Source of the DNA: Calendula officinalis
Taxonomy: Eukaryota; Streptophyta; Magnoliopsida; Asterales; Asteraceae
Reading direction: 5' to 3'
Assembly (NCBI GenBank): GCA_963853835.1
Contig: OY970824.1
Location: forward strand, 4,035,001-4,099,000
DNA: 64,000 bases
Part shown: positions 23,510 through 33,716 of the stretch, piece by piece
Numbering within the stretch: position 1 is the first letter of the stretch
Layout of the letters: each line of letters begins with the position of its first letter
Translations under genes and position numbers: made by a program
The notes under the pieces: generated by a model
Database searches by the model: none
The model's input: only the letters and a program-made list of their open reading frames with translations
What the model was told of the DNA's origin: nothing

Positions 23510-25024
23510 TCAATCAAGTTTCTTTTGTTCCTCTTGTTCTTTTTTTCTTTTCTCAAGAGTTCTTTGATTCTGTTGAAGCCTTTGTTCAATAATATATCTG
23601 CTGTTCCTCTTTGTAAAATAATTCAGTTTGTTTTGGAACATAACAGCATCATATGGTTTCATCAAAGTGTTTATGAATATCTGATACATAGTCTTCTCAG
23701 AATGTGGATATTCTTTCTCATATAAGTACAGTTCACACACTTTGCCTGATTTCTCAAAGAAGTACATATTTGCAGTAGGAATGACATTCCAAGCATATAC
23801 ATTACCTGGATTTGTAAATTGTTCTGGATAATTATCTGGATAAAATGCAGCATCTATCATTTTAGTCAGGTATCCAGCTCCAGATTCTTTCCATGATTTC
23901 TTTGTCATTCTTGGTTTCCCAATAATCAAAAGTTTGATTACATCACTTCTTGAACATGATCTGATTAAGGGTAACCATCCAGTGAATCTTTGTACTACTT
24001 TGTCTTCCCTTATGACTTCTATGACATTGTTCTGCATCACTCTCCAGTTAAGAATTGGATTGTTCTGTAGAGGAGCAACTGGCATTTCAAGAACAGGTAT
24101 AATTTGTTGTTTTGATTTCTTCTTAGAGCTTTGTTCTTGATCAACAGATTTTCTTTTTAGTGATTGGGGAGTTGAAGTATTGCCAACAGTTGAAACACTA
24201 CCAGCTTTGAGCAAATTTAAGCTGATTGGTATTAAAGTTTTGGCTTTGGCTTTCTTTGATTCTTCAGCTTCTTGTTCAGCCAGATCTTTCTTCTTTTCAG
24301 TGCAGTATTTTTCAATAATAGTTACCATCTTCATTCTTCCAAAAGATTTTGCACTGTGACCTCTTGTCTTCAGAAAGTCTATCATAAGAGACTTTTGTTC
24401 AAATATATCATCAGGTAACTCACCTTTTGTTCTTTTGCATTCTGCTACAAGCTCTTCAAGACAGTTCAGATGTTCTTCTTCTACTTTTCTAAGCCTTTTG
24501 AATTCTGCTTCTTGGCCTTCTATCTGAACATCTTTAATTTGAACAGGTGGTGCTTGAACAATAGTTGTACTTTGAACTTTCTTTTTCTTTTCTGAAGCTT
24601 GATACATATCCACTTTCTCCAAAAAATTTCTGTGTTTAATTCTCCATCTGGATTGCTTTTCTGCTCTTACATGATTAATCTTATTTACCATGTGATGACC
24701 AAGAGCTCTGTTTGGGTAATCTTCATCATATATTTCTTTACCCTTTCCAATGTGTGCTGAAGGTGGAGGTGGAATATATTTCATGTCTGGCACTCCACTT
24801 ATTATAACTGAAGGAGAAAATGATCTAAGTTCATCTTGTTTAAGTATTTTTGGATGTGGAGGAAGTGAGCATTCATCAACCTCAAACCAATTCACATTAT
24901 CATCAATGTCAGGTATGATAAGTGGTTGATCAGGTGTTGGTGGTTTGGTAATGATGACATGTCTCTCTCTTTCAATAAGCTCTGGAAAATGTAATTCTTC
25001 CTCTTCAGTAGTAACTAGAGTCAT
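23510..25024 (-). CDS. Copia-1 third ORF, function unknown (504 aa)
   Basis: A complete ORF between the integrase region and the 3' LTR, where some plant copia elements carry an extra or env-like gene. I recognise no known domain. It has an acidic, proline-containing N-terminus, a block with VDECSLPPHPKIL, a lysine/glutamate-rich middle likely to form coiled coil, and a C-terminal half with IGKPRMTKKSWK, AAFYPDNYPE, AWNVIPTANMYFFE and YEKEYPHSEKTMYQ. These blocks recur in the ORF at 33717-35342 of Copia-2. No signal peptide or membrane span is obvious, so an envelope role is not supported. Confidence 0.75.
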   Translation of the reverse strand: MTLVTTEEEELHFPELIERERHVIITKPPTPDQPLIIPDIDDNVNWFEVDECSLPPHPKILKQDELRSFSPSVIISGVPDMKYIPPPPSAHIGKGKEIYDEDYPNRALGHHMVNKINHVRAEKQSRWRIKHRNFLEKVDMYQASEKKKKVQSTTIVQAPPVQIKDVQIEGQEAEFKRLRKVEEEHLNCLEELVAECKRTKGELPDDIFEQKSLMIDFLKTRGHSAKSFGRMKMVTIIEKYCTEKKKDLAEQEAEESKKAKAKTLIPISLNLLKAGSVSTVGNTSTPQSLKRKSVDQEQSSKKKSKQQIIPVLEMPVAPLQNNPILNWRVMQNNVIEVIREDKVVQRFTGWLPLIRSCSRSDVIKLLIIGKPRMTKKSWKESGAGYLTKMIDAAFYPDNYPEQFTNPGNVYAWNVIPTANMYFFEKSGKVCELYLYEKEYPHSEKTMYQIFINTLMKPYDAVMFQNKLNYFTKRNSRYIIEQRLQQNQRTLEKRKKEQEEQKKLD

Positions 25025-25909
25025 CCTATTTAATTTGACAAAACTTGTAGAATTAGCTAGGAATCTTCAAGTCTCTTCCCCTTTTTGACATAATCAAATC
25101 AATCCGAGAAACTTGAACTTCCCCTTGAATGATCAACACTTTTTCTTCCCCTAAAAGTGTGATATCATTCTTGTGTTCTTCAAGGCTATATCAATTACAT
25201 TGAAAATCAACTATCTTCTATTTGAAGTTGAAGTAGAAACTCAAACTAAGCATCACATTCCGTCTAAATATAGTAATCAGCAACATCATAATCTTGTATG
25301 AAGGACATCTTGGCCTTCAACAGATCTTTTCGTTAAGATTCTGTTAAATTGCAGTTACAACAATACATAACATCTTATGTAGTAAGACTTTCCACTTCAT
25401 CTTCAAATAAAATATAATCAATTATCTTCTGTAATCAATTGATAAAGATCAAATATGTAGCAAATAAAACTTTCCTTTATCTTCATAATGCCTTCAACCT
25501 GTGTGTGTGAATAATGTGATTCGTTTCACATCATTATCAGATACAATCAATAAACCGTGGTATGGAATGAACATGGTGTGTGTCATGCTTTCCAAAGTAT
25601 GATGTATCGTTCAAAGAAAGAAATCAGTAAAAAAAATTCTTCATTTAGTACTGATTAGTAACAAAATCCCGAACACTACTTTCTTTATTTACTACTGATC
25701 AGTAGTAATATTTGGATCATTAATAACATCAAACGAGTAAGATCAGTAGTAAAGACGATCAGTAGTAAAAATCACTACTTATTACTGATCAGTAGTAATA
25801 ATGTATTGAGCGCGAACCATCAGTAGTAACGTTGAAGAATCGGATCAGTAGTAATATCGAATAAGCTAATTTTCCCCATTTACTACTGATCAGTAGTATT
25901 TTTGATGTA
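25025..25909. other. Copia-1 non-coding region where RT-RNase H should be
   Basis: About 880 bp with no ORF. The part at 25025-25640 is homologous (inverted) to 33080-33716 of Copia-2. The part at 25640-25910 is packed with ACTACTGATCAGTAGT-type palindromes (near 25688, 25780 and 25881) and single CAGTAGTAA words. It occupies the place of the missing polymerase domains. Confidence 0.8.
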
Positions 25910-27628
25910 TCAGTAGTAAATATTGGAGCAGTAGTAAAATCTTTTCTGATCAGTAGTAATGTTGTTGTTACTGGTGTCAGTAGTATCATGAGAATCTAGG
26001 TTATTGTTGGGACCAGTAGTATTTTCAGTACTGTTACTGGTACCAGTAGTATTGGAATTACTACTGACCTCATTCTCAGAGTTACTACTGCTTTCAATAT
26101 TTGAGTTATTACTGATATCAGTATTAACTATGGGAGCAGTATCAACAATTATGTATCTCATCTTTTCTAGACCAGTATAAACAGATGATGTTCCTTCTTT
26201 TTGATTAAGACAATTTGAATTACCTGCATTGAAATTCATATTAGAATTAAAGGATTTGGTTAGATTGTCTATGTCAAATAGCCAATCTGGACCATTTCCT
26301 TGTTCATTAGGTACATTTTCATTAAAGGATACATTGATGCTTTCTTCAATTATCCTTAGTCTTTTGTTGAATACTCTGTATGATTTGCTTTGAGTAGAGT
26401 ATCCCACAAAGATTCCATCATCAGCTTTGCAGTCAAACTTACCAATTTGTTCTCTTGTAATCAGAATAGTACAAGGACAACCAAATGATTTTAAGAAACT
26501 TATAGAAGGTTTTCTTTTATTAAAAAGTTCATATGGTGTTTTAAAATGTGGCTTCACTATTAATACTCTGTTCTGAACATAACAAGCAGTATTAACAGCT
26601 TCTGCCCAAAAAGTAATTGGTAATTTTGAGTCTGCAAGCATTGATCTTGCTGCTTCAATGATGGTTCTATTCCTTCTTTCAGCTACACCATTTTGTTGTG
26701 GAGTTCTAGGTGAGCTGTATTGCCTGTCAATACCTTTAAGATCACAAAAGTTAATTAAGTTAGCATTTTTAAATTCTGTGCCATTATCACATCTTATGGC
26801 TTTCACTTTTTGATCAGATGTGTTTTCCAGTTTGACAATTAAGTTCTTTATGAGTTCACTTGTTTCATCCTTTGTCCTGAGAAAGAAAACCCATGTATAT
26901 CTGGAAAAGTCATCAGTAATAACAAGACAATATTGTTTCTTTCCAATACTCATTACATTTGTAGGTCCAAAAAGGTCCATATGTAAGAGCTGTAAAGGAA
27001 CAGAAATAGAGTTCACAGTTTTGGACTTATGAGAAGTCTTGTGTTGTTTACCTTTTAGGCATGCAACACAATGATGATCACACATGAATTGTTTTTGAGG
27101 TAGTCCAATGACCAGATTTCTTTTTACTACATTATTCATGTTTTTAAAATTTGTGTGACACATCCTTCTATGCCAAAGTTCTGATTCAGTGGTGTTTGCC
27201 TTGGATATAAAACAGTTGACCTCATTTGTAGAAATGAGTTCTCCCCCTATATCCAGGCAATACACATTGTTTCTCCTTGGAGTTCTTAAAACAACATATT
27301 TTTCATCTAAAATAAAATCAGGAGAAAGAATGATGCACTCAATGTCTGTGAACAGAATCTTGTTCTTTTTATCACAAACTTGAGACACACTGACAAGATT
27401 GTATTTTAGTTCAGCTACATAAAATACATCATCAAAGGTAATTTTTCCATTAGTAACAGTACCTTTACCTGTAATCTTACCTCCCTGGGGATTCTCACCA
27501 AATGCCACATATCCTCCATCAAATGACTTGAAATCTTTAAGAATTTGCAGATTTCCAGTCATGTGCCTTGAGCATCCACTATCAATATGCCATGTTCTTC
27601 CTTCTTCTGGGATCTGAATGCTCTGCAC
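25910..27628 (-). CDS. Copia-1 protease-integrase polyprotein, truncated before RT (572 aa)
   Basis: In order: aspartic protease motif HIDSGCSRHMTG near residue 15; the GAG-pre-integrase zinc region (WHRRMCH...CVACLKGKQ) near 150-195; and the integrase core with its three acidic residues visible in LHMDLFGP, RCDNGTEF and NGVAERRNRT. The last 90 residues are a low-complexity Asn/Ser/Thr tail with several TTG and STENTTG words, after which the frame stops. A normal copia pol continues into RT and RNase H. It starts 14 bases beyond the gag stop in a different frame, so gag and pol are not fused. Confidence 0.9.
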   Translation of the reverse strand: MQSIQIPEEGRTWHIDSGCSRHMTGNLQILKDFKSFDGGYVAFGENPQGGKITGKGTVTNGKITFDDVFYVAELKYNLVSVSQVCDKKNKILFTDIECIILSPDFILDEKYVVLRTPRRNNVYCLDIGGELISTNEVNCFISKANTTESELWHRRMCHTNFKNMNNVVKRNLVIGLPQKQFMCDHHCVACLKGKQHKTSHKSKTVNSISVPLQLLHMDLFGPTNVMSIGKKQYCLVITDDFSRYTWVFFLRTKDETSELIKNLIVKLENTSDQKVKAIRCDNGTEFKNANLINFCDLKGIDRQYSSPRTPQQNGVAERRNRTIIEAARSMLADSKLPITFWAEAVNTACYVQNRVLIVKPHFKTPYELFNKRKPSISFLKSFGCPCTILITREQIGKFDCKADDGIFVGYSTQSKSYRVFNKRLRIIEESINVSFNENVPNEQGNGPDWLFDIDNLTKSFNSNMNFNAGNSNCLNQKEGTSSVYTGLEKMRYIIVDTAPIVNTDISNNSNIESSSNSENEVSSNSNTTGTSNSTENTTGPNNNLDSHDTTDTSNNNITTDQKRFYYCSNIYY

Positions 27629-27642
27629 AAGTGAGTAAAGGA

Positions 27643-30210
27643 TTAGTTAAGTTTGGTAACCCAAGCTTTATATGTCTTGGGTTCATCCTTTGAGAAATGA
27701 GCTTTTGGGGATTTAACTTTAAAGACTTTTGGTACCCATACTTGTTTATTACTGGTATTTTGTTTTACTACTGTCCTTTTGTAGTTATTACTGGTGTGAG
27801 AATTTCCTACTGATCTTGGTTTATACCCATTGTTTTTAGCTTTTGAATACTTTACTACTGATGGACCAGTAGTATTTGGGTACTTACCATGTTTAGAATG
27901 ACCAGTAGTGTTTTTAGAGTTAACACCAGTAGTGTTTTTGAAATTTGTTTTGGGAGCAGTAGTATTTTTGAAATTAGGGTTTTTACCAGTAGTATTCTTG
28001 TACTGGTACCATACAGCATTATAATTAGGGTTAACACCAGTAGTAAATTTGTTAGAGTTTCTACTGGTGTTGGAAAATTTAAAATATTGTTTATTTTGAT
28101 TAGATTTTCCATTGTTCTTGAAGTAATTGCTGTTCTTTGGGCTGCCAACTCTTCTGTTTTGCACAAATCTTGGTGCACTTCTTCCAAATCTTGGAGTTTC
28201 AGCAATTTGAGTTTTTATTGTATTTACTACTGAAGGACCAGTAGTATCTTTTAACCTTTGAGTTTTTGCATTTTCTTTAAAAGCTTTAAATTCCTTTAAC
28301 TCCTTGCAATTTATTGGATTGAAGTGACAATCCTTTGCTAAATGGTTCACTTTATTGCAAATAACACATTTTAATTTGTTTTCTTGAGCCTTTATTGTTT
28401 TTCTTTGTTCTAAGAGTTGGTTTCTATTTCTTTGGTTTCCTCTTTTTAGAATTTTGGGTATATTTTCTGCATTATATTTAGGAGACTCATTTGGACTTTG
28501 AGCTGTATGAAAACTTGTATCAATTGATTTTGGTGATTCAGTTTGAGATATTGTAAATTCAATTGATTGCTCATCATCAGAAGAATCATTTGATTCAGAT
28601 GTTTCATTATTAGATTCAGTTTGTTTTTCAGTTTTTAATTCATTAATGATTCTTTCTGAACTATTTTTAAGTGGAGGAATGAATTTATGTGGAGGTGGTA
28701 CAGCATGATATCCCACCCCATGAACAACCTTTTCTGTAGTTTGATTATTAGTTAATTCATCTAGAATTTTAGTGCTTCTTTCAAACTTTTTAATTGTTAA
28801 TTTATTTTGTTCAATTTCAAGCTGACATTCTTCTAATTTACTTGTTAGTTCTTTGTTTTTTGTTTCATAGAACTCTTTCTCATCCACAGCTTGAAGCAAT
28901 TCTTCCTTGATCCGTTGATCAATCATCTTGTACACCTTTATTTGATGTTCTTGATCAGCAATCACACTATCAAACTCATGATTTCTTCTGATTGCTTTTG
29001 CTGGATCTTCATTTAATTTAGTGTTTTCTTTTTCTAGATTTTTAATAATTTTAGCACATTCAGGAGTACAAGGTTTAGATTTTACCTCAGTTTTGTTGTC
29101 AGTAAAGGCCATGAGAGCTTGATTTTGAGTATGCTCTTCTGCTTGGAAGCTCCAGTCATAGCCTTGTCCTTGTTGTGACACAAGAGCAGTTGATTTTGAT
29201 CTTTTGTCTGGTTGAGGACATTCTTTTGCAAAGTGACCAAGGTTGTTACAGTTGTAACACTTGACTTTAGTCTTGTCAAATCCTGCTTTGTCACCTTTGT
29301 TGAAATTGAGGCTTGTCCTACCAGTTCTTTTTAAGAATCTTTTGGTCCTTAGGCTCAGCATAGCCATCTGCCATTTAAGATCCATCTCCTCAAGATCATC
29401 TGGATTCAATTGTTCCAAGTCATCACTAATCAATGCAGTATGCACATGACTAGTGAAGAAGGATTCTCTTGCAGTATCCTCAGAATCTGCAGCCTTTCCT
29501 GTGGAGGTTTCTTGTCCTTGACCTGTACTAGACACAAATGCAGCATTGTTAGAAGAAATAGAAGGGTTTTTGTGATTTACCTCAGTTTCAAACACTCTGA
29601 GATCATTATAGAGTTCATCTAACTCCTTTTCTTCTAAAGCATCTCTTTGTCTATACACCACTGTGTACATGGCCCATTCTTCACTAAGAGACCTTAGGAA
29701 CTTCATGTTGACATCTTCTTGATCCATCTTTACACCAACTTGGTTGAGTTCACCAATTAGTTTGTTGAATCTGTCAAACACTTGAGTGAGTGTTTCATTG
29801 GGCTTGCCTTTGAAATTTTCAAAGTCTTGTTTGAGAACAGACTTCATGTTTCTTTTTGTACTCTTTGTCCCAACGAATCTCTTCTCCAGTGCTTCCCAAA
29901 GCAACTTAGCATCATCATATTCAACAAAGAGATGTTGATAATCATTAGGAATGGCCAGTAGGAGAGTGCTTAGAGTTTTGAGTTCGATGCCTTTATCTTT
30001 CTTCTCCTTCTCACATTTAAGTTTGTCTGCCTCAGTTACAGAGCTGCTTGCTTGAAGTTGACCAGTTTTGTTTCCTTCACAAACGACTTCCCACATGGAA
30101 TAATCTGTAATAAGCATGTATTGCTTAATACGATTCTTCCACATCCCAAAGTTATTGGGAGTGAGCATAGGGATTTTGTTGGCCTGAGTGCTTTCATTAT
30201 TATCAGTCAT
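27643..30210 (-). CDS. Copia-1 Gag (855 aa)
   Basis: Begins 90 bp inside the primer-binding site. The N-terminal half is a UBN2-type copia Gag domain (PNNFGMWKNRIKQYM, LWEALEKRF, LNQVGVKMDQEDVNMKFLRS). Two zinc knuckles are seen, CYNCNNLGHFAKEC and CVICNKVNHLAKDC. Between them lies a long coiled-coil region (NLEKENTKLN, EEKEFYETKNKEL-like). The C-terminal part holds at least six TTG peptide words (NTTGKNP, NTTGVNS, NTTGHSK, NTTGPSV) encoded by the same ACTACTGG/CAGTAGT words that pepper the LTRs. It is about twice the usual copia Gag length. Confidence 0.9.
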   Translation of the reverse strand: MTDNNESTQANKIPMLTPNNFGMWKNRIKQYMLITDYSMWEVVCEGNKTGQLQASSSVTEADKLKCEKEKKDKGIELKTLSTLLLAIPNDYQHLFVEYDDAKLLWEALEKRFVGTKSTKRNMKSVLKQDFENFKGKPNETLTQVFDRFNKLIGELNQVGVKMDQEDVNMKFLRSLSEEWAMYTVVYRQRDALEEKELDELYNDLRVFETEVNHKNPSISSNNAAFVSSTGQGQETSTGKAADSEDTARESFFTSHVHTALISDDLEQLNPDDLEEMDLKWQMAMLSLRTKRFLKRTGRTSLNFNKGDKAGFDKTKVKCYNCNNLGHFAKECPQPDKRSKSTALVSQQGQGYDWSFQAEEHTQNQALMAFTDNKTEVKSKPCTPECAKIIKNLEKENTKLNEDPAKAIRRNHEFDSVIADQEHQIKVYKMIDQRIKEELLQAVDEKEFYETKNKELTSKLEECQLEIEQNKLTIKKFERSTKILDELTNNQTTEKVVHGVGYHAVPPPHKFIPPLKNSSERIINELKTEKQTESNNETSESNDSSDDEQSIEFTISQTESPKSIDTSFHTAQSPNESPKYNAENIPKILKRGNQRNRNQLLEQRKTIKAQENKLKCVICNKVNHLAKDCHFNPINCKELKEFKAFKENAKTQRLKDTTGPSVVNTIKTQIAETPRFGRSAPRFVQNRRVGSPKNSNYFKNNGKSNQNKQYFKFSNTSRNSNKFTTGVNPNYNAVWYQYKNTTGKNPNFKNTTAPKTNFKNTTGVNSKNTTGHSKHGKYPNTTGPSVVKYSKAKNNGYKPRSVGNSHTSNNYKRTVVKQNTSNKQVWVPKVFKVKSPKAHFSKDEPKTYKAWVTKLN

Positions 30211-30300
30211 GATTAATAATGTGTGTGTGTTTTAAAAATTAAAACTTTTTGTTGTTCTTAACAAATAGTAGATCTAGAACCAATAAGCTCTGATACCACT

Positions 30301-30918
30301 TGTCAGGATCGATTAACTATAAACAAGTTAATAAACACCTTAGATCTAGTTGATGATAGAAGTTGCAGCGGATCAACACTATATCAATAATTAAGAACAA
30401 TGAACTGTATGAACAATATGCAAGAATATAAAGAACACAGTTTCACAAAAAGCTTCAATGTATATTATTGAGTTAACAATACACACGTACGTTTACAATT
30501 CGTAAGGAACATACTTATAGTAGTCCTTGAAGCTAAACTATTTACCCTAGTTATTCTAGGACTTGATTTACATCGAATTATAAAAGATATACATTTAATT
30601 ACATTCTATAACTATCTCTACGAAGATCTCTGACTTGATATCTTCCAAAAACACGTATCAGTAGTAACTGCAATCACCAGTAGTAAATAAGTAACATCAG
30701 TAGTATACTTGGTGATCAGTAGTAAGTCCATAATCAACGTCAGTAGTAACTACAATGATCAGTAGTATCTTCAATCTTCTCATGATCAGTAGTAACTTAG
30801 TTATAGTAAACACCAGCATCAACTTCATCAGTAGTAATATGTTCTGCCCCATCAGTACTAAGTATGTCAGTACTAACTGCAGCATCAGTAATAAGTTGAT
30901 CTGTGTTTTGCTCCAACA
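30301..30918 (-). repeat. Copia-1 5' LTR
   Basis: 618 bp, the partner of 22860-23477. The primer-binding site complementary to initiator tRNA-Met (TGGTATCAGAGC) follows on the minus strand at about 30286-30298. Confidence 0.93.
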
Positions 30919-31497
30919 AGGCTTTACTAAACGCTTTGAAATCTGAATCTGTCCGATTAAGAGGTTGATCTCTTAATCGAATCATTAAGAGGCTTATCAA
31001 ACAGTACCTTAGTCTACTAGGCATAAGATAATGATTAGATGTCGACACCTACCATCTTAGAAGCACTCTTTTTTAACACAGCTGATCCCCATTGCTTTAT
31101 AATTTTGTCCATATGCTGCTGAATTCACAATACAGACCGGTGTGTAAAGGCTGTATATATCTATCTTTTCATATTGAGTGAGAACTTCATCAACAGCTTG
31201 GTAGCAGTCGTCGCTATTCTTGTTGCTGTTGAAGTCACATGATTCTCTTATGATTTTGTGAGTTTCATTTCATCTGATACCACAGCATGGCTCCAAGCAT
31301 AGTCAATCATACCTTTCCAGTCTTCAGCATCACTTGTTTCCGGGTTACCTAACTGCACCAACCATATATAAAACGTTTAATTATTAGGCTCGCATTAATT
31401 AAGAGAAACGAAAAAAAAACATAAATTATAAAATTAGAATACGTACCAATATCCCTTTTAGATTGATATGACCATTGTTTTTATCAAGAATAAGACC

Positions 31498-32009
31498 TGT
31501 TAGGAATATTTCTATAATATTCATTAAAGATTTGATGTGTCAAAACTTATAAAGTACAAGGACCTAAATTGAAGATATGGAAGTCGATATTTGAATGAAG
31601 ATTTAGGAGATAATCATAAATGTAAAAGATATAGTATATCTTTATTGATTTAAAAAGATTTAGTATTATCTTTTCCTTGTAAATCTCTAGGTTTTCTAGT
31701 ATATAAAGAAACCTAGAGGTATAGAATTAGTCGTTCTTAGAACCCACGTTTTAACGTGTTCGTGTGTAAAATCTAAGCCTCAAGGTCGTATGATCCTGTT
31801 AACCAAAAACCGTTCTACATATTTATATATAGAATTGGGGCTTTTAGTAATCATTGTACATAGAAGATGATGATGAAACCTTGTTTAGCAATACAAATAT
31901 GTTTATATAATTCCGCAACTTTGTTATTTGTATATGCTTATTCCAGATAAGAACTAACTATTCTTGAGCCTAAAGATTTATGTTTATGAAGAGTTATTCG
32001 ATCCTGACA
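31498..32009 (+). repeat. Copia-2 left LTR (family B)
   Basis: 512 bp, TGTTAGGAATATTT...GATCCTGACA. It is followed at once by the copia primer-binding site ATTGGTATCAGAGCAGG. A TATA box (AGTATATAAAG, about 31699) lies between the arms of a perfect 10-bp inverted repeat, CTCTAGGTTT (31685-31694) and AAACCTAGAG (31709-31718). Confidence 0.85.
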
Positions 32010-32011
32010 AT

Positions 32012-32028
32012 TGGTATCAGAGCAGGTG
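32012..32028 (+). other. Copia-2 primer-binding site
   Basis: TGGTATCAGAGCAGGTGG, complementary to the 3' end of initiator tRNA-Met as in most Ty1/copia elements, two bases after the left LTR. Confidence 0.85.
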
Positions 32029-32322
32029 GCTCAGATCTGGAATTAAACAAGAATGTGTCGATAATTATATATCTTGGTACTGGTCATCAGTTAGAAATCG
32101 CAAAGATCAACGCAAAAGAAAATTATATGTCTTGGTCCAAATACTATTGGTTTACATGTATTTGTTCAGAGATCAACGCAAAGCATCTTGGTATCAATTT
32201 CTTATGGTAAATTCAAGTTTTAATACTGATATCAATTTCTACAAGCTTTTCTTTTCTAATTCCACTAATCGATCAATCGCACACATTCTTCATCGGCTGA
32301 AGAAATCGCCGTATCACTCTAC

Positions 32323-32770
32323 AATGGATCCTACATCCGCACACCACCACCAAATCAAACCATAGCCGAAGGAGGCGTATCTCTCGAATCCTACTCACTT
32401 ATCTCATCAACAAGTTTTCCGGCGACGATTACACCGCCTACAGCAACTTTCAAAGTGTTACCGTGATCATTATTGGGGATTAATGGAGAAAGTTACGGTT
32501 CGGTACAGGGAGTATATGTGGAAATTCGGTATGAGTCCGTTTCAAGAGGATCATAATGACGGCGAGAAAGATAAGGTTAAAGAGGAGCAAGTTCGAGACT
32601 GAATTGATGAAGAAATCGGTGATGCTGCCAATGGCAATGGGGATGATTTTACTACTGATCCAAAAGGAGGATCATGTGAAGATAATGTTTGTTTATTTCA
32701 AAAGGAGGAGCCAATGGCAATGTTGGTCACAAAAGGAGGATCGTATTATGTTTGTTTCAAAAGTTACTAC
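32323..32770 (+). pseudogene. Host gene fragment captured in Copia-2, possibly INO80 complex subunit D/KANSL2-like
   Basis: One frame starting ATGGATCCTACATCC stays coding-like for about 145 codons, interrupted only by a TAG (after HHHQIKP) and a TGA (after EEQVRD). Its central part, RRRLHRLQQLSKCYRDHYWG followed by LMEKVTVRYREYMWKFG and SPFQED, resembles the N-terminal region of plant INO80 complex subunit D-like (KANSL2-like) proteins as I remember them. It is not copia sequence. Basic and aromatic-rich composition and the absence of CAGTAGTA words set it apart from its surroundings. The family call is from memory and needs a protein search. Confidence 0.55.
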
Positions 32771-33716
32771 TGATTCAAACGATCCTTATTCAAACGATTT
32801 TTACTACCGATCCTATGATATTTCAATTTTTACTACTGTTATGGCAGTAGTAAATCATCTCATGCTCAATTTACTACTGATCCGTCTACAAACTTTACTA
32901 CTGATCACAATTTGAAGGCAAACACTACTGTTCTATCAATGGCAGTAGTATATCTTGTTACTACTGATTTACATTTTTACTACTGATCAGTACTAAACAG
33001 TACGGATACACATTTTTTTTTACTGATCAGTACTAACCGAAGAAGAATCAGTACTAATCAGTACCAAACGGAAGAAAATTTTGAAGAAATTTTTTTTTAC
33101 TAATTTCTTCTTTAACTGATACATCATACTTTGGAAAGCATGACACACACCATGCTCATTCCATACCACGGTTTATTGATCGTATCTGATAATAATGTGA
33201 AACGAATCACATTATTCACACACACAGGTTGAAGGCTTGATAAAGATAAAGGAAGATGGTTTGTTTGCTACATATTTGATCTTTATCAATTGATTACAGA
33301 AGATAATTGATTATATTTTATTTGAAGATGAAGTAGAAAGTCTTACTACATAAGATGTTATGTATTGTTGTAACTGCAATTCAACCGAATCTTAACGAAA
33401 AGATCTGTTGAAGACTAAGATAAGCAAGTCCCTCATACAAGATATGACGTTGCTGATTACTATATTTAGATGGAATGTGATGCATAGTTTGAGTTTCTAC
33501 TTCAACTTCAAATAGAAGATAGTTGGTTTTCAATGTAATTGATATAGCCTTGAAGAACACGGGAATGATATCACACTTTTAGGGGAAGAAAAAGTGTTGA
33601 TCATTCAAGGGGAAGTTCAAGTTTTTCAGATTTGTATTTAATTATGTCAAAAAGGGGAAGAGACTTGAAGATTCCAACCTAATTCTATAAGTTTTGTCAA
33701 ATCAAATAGGGGAAGA

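Larger units (their letters stand above)
22860..30918 (-). mobile_element. Copia-1: Ty1/copia element lacking reverse transcriptase, 8059 bp
   Basis: Two 618-bp LTRs (TGTCAGG...TCCAACA on the + strand) are flanked by the 5-bp duplication AGGCT (22855-22859 and 30919-30923). Read on the minus strand it has 5' LTR, primer-binding site TGGTATCAGAGC beside the LTR at 30301, gag, a protease-integrase ORF, a non-coding stretch rich in CAGTAGTA words, a third ORF of unknown function, the polypurine tract TTTAGGGGGAGA and the 3' LTR. No RT or RNase H sequence is present, so it cannot move on its own. I noticed one difference between the LTRs (G at 23213 against A at 30654), so insertion was recent. 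Confidence 0.93.
22796..31013. mobile_element. Possible hAT-like MITE hosting Copia-1 (nested)
   Basis: With the 8-kb copia insertion and one copy of its target duplication removed, 22796-22859 joined to 30924-31013 leaves about 150 bp. It has similar inverted ends CTGTCTGATAA and TTATCAAACAG and several TTAAGAGG words, typical of small hAT-like MITEs. An 8-bp duplication could not be defined, so this is tentative. Confidence 0.4.

Noticed and set aside
23510..25024. Calling the third copia ORF an envelope gene
   Set aside because: No signal peptide, membrane span or fusion-type motif is visible. Its charge-rich, coiled-coil character fits a soluble protein better.
22860..30918. CAGTAGTA repeats as a CRISPR array
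   Set aside because: Eukaryotic retrotransposon sequence; words are very short, irregularly spaced and partly inside coding sequence.
32556..32915. 119-codon + strand ORF beginning MTARKIRLKRSKFE as the captured gene's frame
   Set aside because: The neighbouring frame starting at 32323 carries the protein-like CYRDHYWG...SPFQED block; this ORF is its shadow followed by CAGTAGTA repeat.
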